Assembly (NCBI RefSeq): GCF_051020765.1
Contig: NW_027469100.1
Coordinates: 496,001 to 560,000 of the forward strand
Source of the DNA: Lasioglossum baleicum
Taxonomy: Eukaryota; Arthropoda; Insecta; Hymenoptera; Halictidae
Reading direction: 5' to 3'
Length of the DNA stretch: 64,000 nt
A program made the position numbers and the translations under genes. How positions within the stretch are numbered: the stretch's first letter is position 1; every line of letters starts with the position of its first letter. The notes beneath the pieces are model-generated. The model saw nothing but the letters and a program-made list of their open reading frames with translations, had not been told where the DNA came from and did no database searches. Shown piece after piece: positions 61,853 to 64,000 of the stretch.

Positions 61853-64000
61853 GTCGCCGTATAGCTCGAGAACGGGTCGACGGGTGCTGGCGAGAGTGGG
61901 CTCGTCGGACGGAGGACGCGGAGACGAAGGTTTACCGTCCGAAAAATTCGCGAAGATACGCGAAAAATTTTTTACGTGTGCATCGGTAACGCGCGTCGAC
62001 CTCGGCGGAGGATAACTTACCGACCACCACCGGCAGTGGTCGGTAACGCTCGGGGGGTATAAGCTGCCACGTTAAAAATGAAACCCGAATTTCGGCGCTT
62101 CTACGGTTCAGGGCTGAAAAGGGCCGGAAAGAAATTAACTGATTCAAACGTTCGAATTTAACGCCAACTTCGCATCGGTGGCGAGTGCCGCCACAGTCGC
62201 CGCGTTTACTCTCCCTTGATAGTTGAGCGAATCGACTTGTAACTTCGAGGTTACGAATCCGACTCTACGTTTGGGTTCACATTTTCCATTAATTTTAAAG
62301 GGAGGGGGGGTTGGGGGGAGGATGGCGATGACAGACCAATCGCGCGCCTCCCCGCCACCATCGTCGCTACCGACGACTTCGACCTCGAGCCGAGCCGAGC
62401 CGAGCGGGGCCGAAGGACCGACGGGTTCCCGGAAAATTCCGAAAGGCGATATACCTTTAATTCCCAGTTGGCCGTAACTTTCTCGATGACGTCAAATCAG
62501 TGAAAAATCAAAGTTTCTTTGTCGCCGTATAGCTCGAGAACGGGTCGACGGGTGCGGGCGAGAGTGGGCTCGTCGGACGGAGGACGCGGAGACGAAGGTT
62601 TACCGCGCGAAAAATTCGCGAAAAATTTTTTACGTGTGCATCGGTAACGCGCGTCGACCTCGGCGGAGGATAAGTTACCGACCACCACCGGCAGTGGTCG
62701 GTAACGCTCGGGGGGTATAAGCTGCCGCGTTAAAAATGAAACCCGAATTTCGGCGCTTCCACGGTTCATGGCTGAAAAGGGCCGGAAAGAAAATAACTGA
62801 TTCAAACGTTCGAATTTAACGCCAACTTCGTGATGCTGACTTCGCATCGGTGGCGAGTGCCGCCACAGTCGCCGCGTTTACTCTCCCTTGATAGTTGAGC
62901 GAATTGACTTGTAACTTCGAGGTTACGAATCCGACTCTAAAATTTGGGTTTACATTTTCCATTAATTTTAAAGGGGGAGGGGGGTTGGGGGGATGGCGAT
63001 GACAGACCAATTGCGCACCTCCCCGCCACCATCGTCGCTACCGACGACCTCGACCTCGAGCCGAGCCGAGCAGAGCCGAGCGGGGCCGAAGGCCCGACGG
63101 GCTCCCTGAAAATTCGGAAAGACGATATGAGTTTAATTCCCAGTTGGCCGTAACTTCAAATCAAATAACTTAAAATCAAAGTTTCTTTGTCGCCGTATAG
63201 CTCGAGGACGGGTCGACGGGTGCGGGCGAGAGTAGGCTCGTCGGACGGAGGACGCGGAGACGAAGGTTTACCGTCCGAAAAATTCGCGAAGATTCGCGAA
63301 AAAGTTTTTACGTGTGCATCGGTAACGCGCGTCGACCTCGGCGGAGGATAAGTTACCGACCACCAGCGGTAGTAGTCGGTATGCGCGGGGGGTATAAACT
63401 GCCGCGTTAAAAATGAAACCCGAATTTCGGCACTTCCACGGTTCAGGGCTGAAAAGGGCCCGAAAGAAAATAACTGATTCAAACGTTCGAATTTAACGTT
63501 TGGGTTTACATTTTCCATTAATTTTAAAGAGAGGGGGGGTTGGGGGGAGGATGGCGATGACAGACCAATCGCGCGCCTCCCCGCCACCATCGTCGCTACC
63601 GACGACTTCGACCTCGAGCCGAGCCGAGCCGAGCGGGTCCGAAGGACCGACGGGCTCCCGGAAAATTCCGAAAGGCGATATACCTTTAATTCCCAGTTGG
63701 CCGTAACTTTCTCGATGACGTCAAATTAGTGAAAAATCAAAGTTTCTTTGTCGCCGTATAGCTCGAGAACGGGTCGACGGGTGCGGACGTGAGTGGGCTC
63801 GTCGGACGGAGGACGCGGAGACGAAGGTTTACCGCGCGAAAAATTCGCGAAAATTCGCGAAAAATTTTTTACGTGTGCATCGGTAACGCGCGTCGACCTC
63901 GGCGGAGGATAAGTTACCGACCACCACCGGCAGTGGTCGGTAACGCTCGGGGGGTATAAGTTGCCGCGTTAAAAATGAAACCCGAATTTCGGCGCTTCCA
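61853..64000. repeat. 7-mer beta4, first three monomers plus start of the fourth
   Basis: U93-U95 have lengths 668, 668 and 561, and U96 (63750) is cut by the window end at its position 251. It matches beta1 at offset 51684. The alpha-then-beta order is therefore present at both ends of the window. Confidence 0.9.
63189..63749. repeat. Short monomer U95 (561 bp), third monomer of beta4
   Basis: Counterpart of U18 at offset 51684. It has a private base in the hairpin's right arm (gtagtcggta near 63372), which disrupts the stem. Confidence 0.93.

Larger units (their letters stand above)
1..64000. repeat. Satellite DNA array, ~680 bp monomer, head-to-tail
   Basis: The word gtcgccgta (rarely gtcgccgtg) recurs at 96 positions, all on the plus strand, with spacings of 668-687 bp except six of 561 bp. 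Sequence between landmarks is clearly homologous throughout; differences are scattered substitutions and a small set of recurring indels. No inverted monomer, inserted element or non-satellite segment was seen, so every stretch without a gene is satellite. Homogenisation and nested duplications are the expected outcome of unequal crossing-over and gene conversion in satellite DNA (established knowledge). Position in the genome (centromeric, subtelomeric or other heterochromatin) cannot be told from the sequence. Confidence 0.98.
51694..64000. repeat. Right copy of the 51.7 kb-spaced duplication (~12.3 kb in window)
   Basis: Monomers U78-U96 start at 51784, 52466, 53145, 53831, 54499, 55060, 55746, 56421, 57107, 57794, 58469, 59150, 59818, 60486, 61171, 61853, 62521, 63189 and 63750. 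From 58469 to the window end the match to 6785-12316 is gap-free at offset 51684. Only a handful of substitutions were noticed there, for example gatacgcg near 61956 and gtagtagtcgg near 63372. Before that, the match is interrupted by one lost monomer (near 53.5 kb) and a local trimer duplication (55.7-57.7 kb). The duplicated segment extends beyond both window edges. Confidence 0.9.

Noticed and set aside
1..64000. rDNA spacer or 5S/histone/snRNA gene cluster
   Set aside because: No rRNA, 5S, histone or snRNA sequence was recognised in any monomer, and there is no transcription-unit-sized non-satellite segment.
1..64000. CRISPR array or bacterial repeat region
   Set aside because: Units are ~680 bp without unique spacers, and no cas or other prokaryotic genes are present.
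1..64000. Telomeric repeats (TTAGG or TTAGGG arrays)
   Set aside because: No run of such repeats occurs; the only short tandem words are CCGAG-type and G runs inside the monomer.

Overview
The whole 64 kb window is one uninterrupted head-to-tail tandem array of a satellite monomer of about 680 bp. No gene, rRNA, tRNA, transposon protein or unique spacer was recognised anywhere. Taking the invariant word gtcgccgta as the monomer start, I located 96 starts (U1 at 91 to U96 at 63750). That gives 95 complete monomers averaging about 670 bp, plus a 90 bp tail on the left and a 251 bp head on the right. All monomers have the same orientation. Most are 668 to 687 bp; six are 561 bp because of one shared internal deletion of about 120 bp.

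The many short open frames on both strands are by-products of a stop-poor, CpG-rich repeat. They overlap each other in antisense, shift frame from monomer to monomer (682 is not a multiple of 3), and are cut or fused by 14 bp, 10 bp, 120 bp and single-G indels. I therefore annotate no CDS.

The array has layered higher-order structure, read from monomer lengths and shared private variants. From left to right: a nine-monomer block (91-6108); 6-mer alpha1 (6109-10168); 7-mer beta1 (10169-14772); alpha2 and alpha3 in tandem (14773-18832, 18833-22892); two bridging monomers (22893-24236); a 12-mer of 7998 bp in two nearly identical tandem copies (about 23820-31817 and 31818-39815, similarity running on to 39897), each carrying a beta copy; a 4-mer of 2718 bp in two copies (about 39148-44725); a dimer expansion (about 44625-46887); a trimer of 2042 bp in two apparently identical copies (46973-51056); one bridging monomer; and finally 51694-64000. 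This last stretch is a second copy of the first 12.3 kb of the window, at an offset of about 51.7 kb, in the same order and sharing private variants. The window may therefore hold slightly more than one period of a 51.7 kb super-repeat.

Each monomer carries a set of non-coding motifs: a 30 bp hairpin with perfect 11 bp arms, a TATAAG directly after a G6 run, a G-rich tract able to form a G-quadruplex, the palindrome TGACGTCA, two TTCGCGAA palindromes 10 bp apart, and a weak Pol III box A/box B-like pair. Several are altered or removed in specific monomer classes. Functions for these are inference only.

The organism is most likely a eukaryote, because megasatellites with nested higher-order repeats are typical of eukaryotic heterochromatin (centromeric, subtelomeric or sex-chromosome). 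CpG is strikingly abundant, which argues against heavy germline CpG methylation and would suit many invertebrates, such as insects. I cannot name the species or the satellite family.
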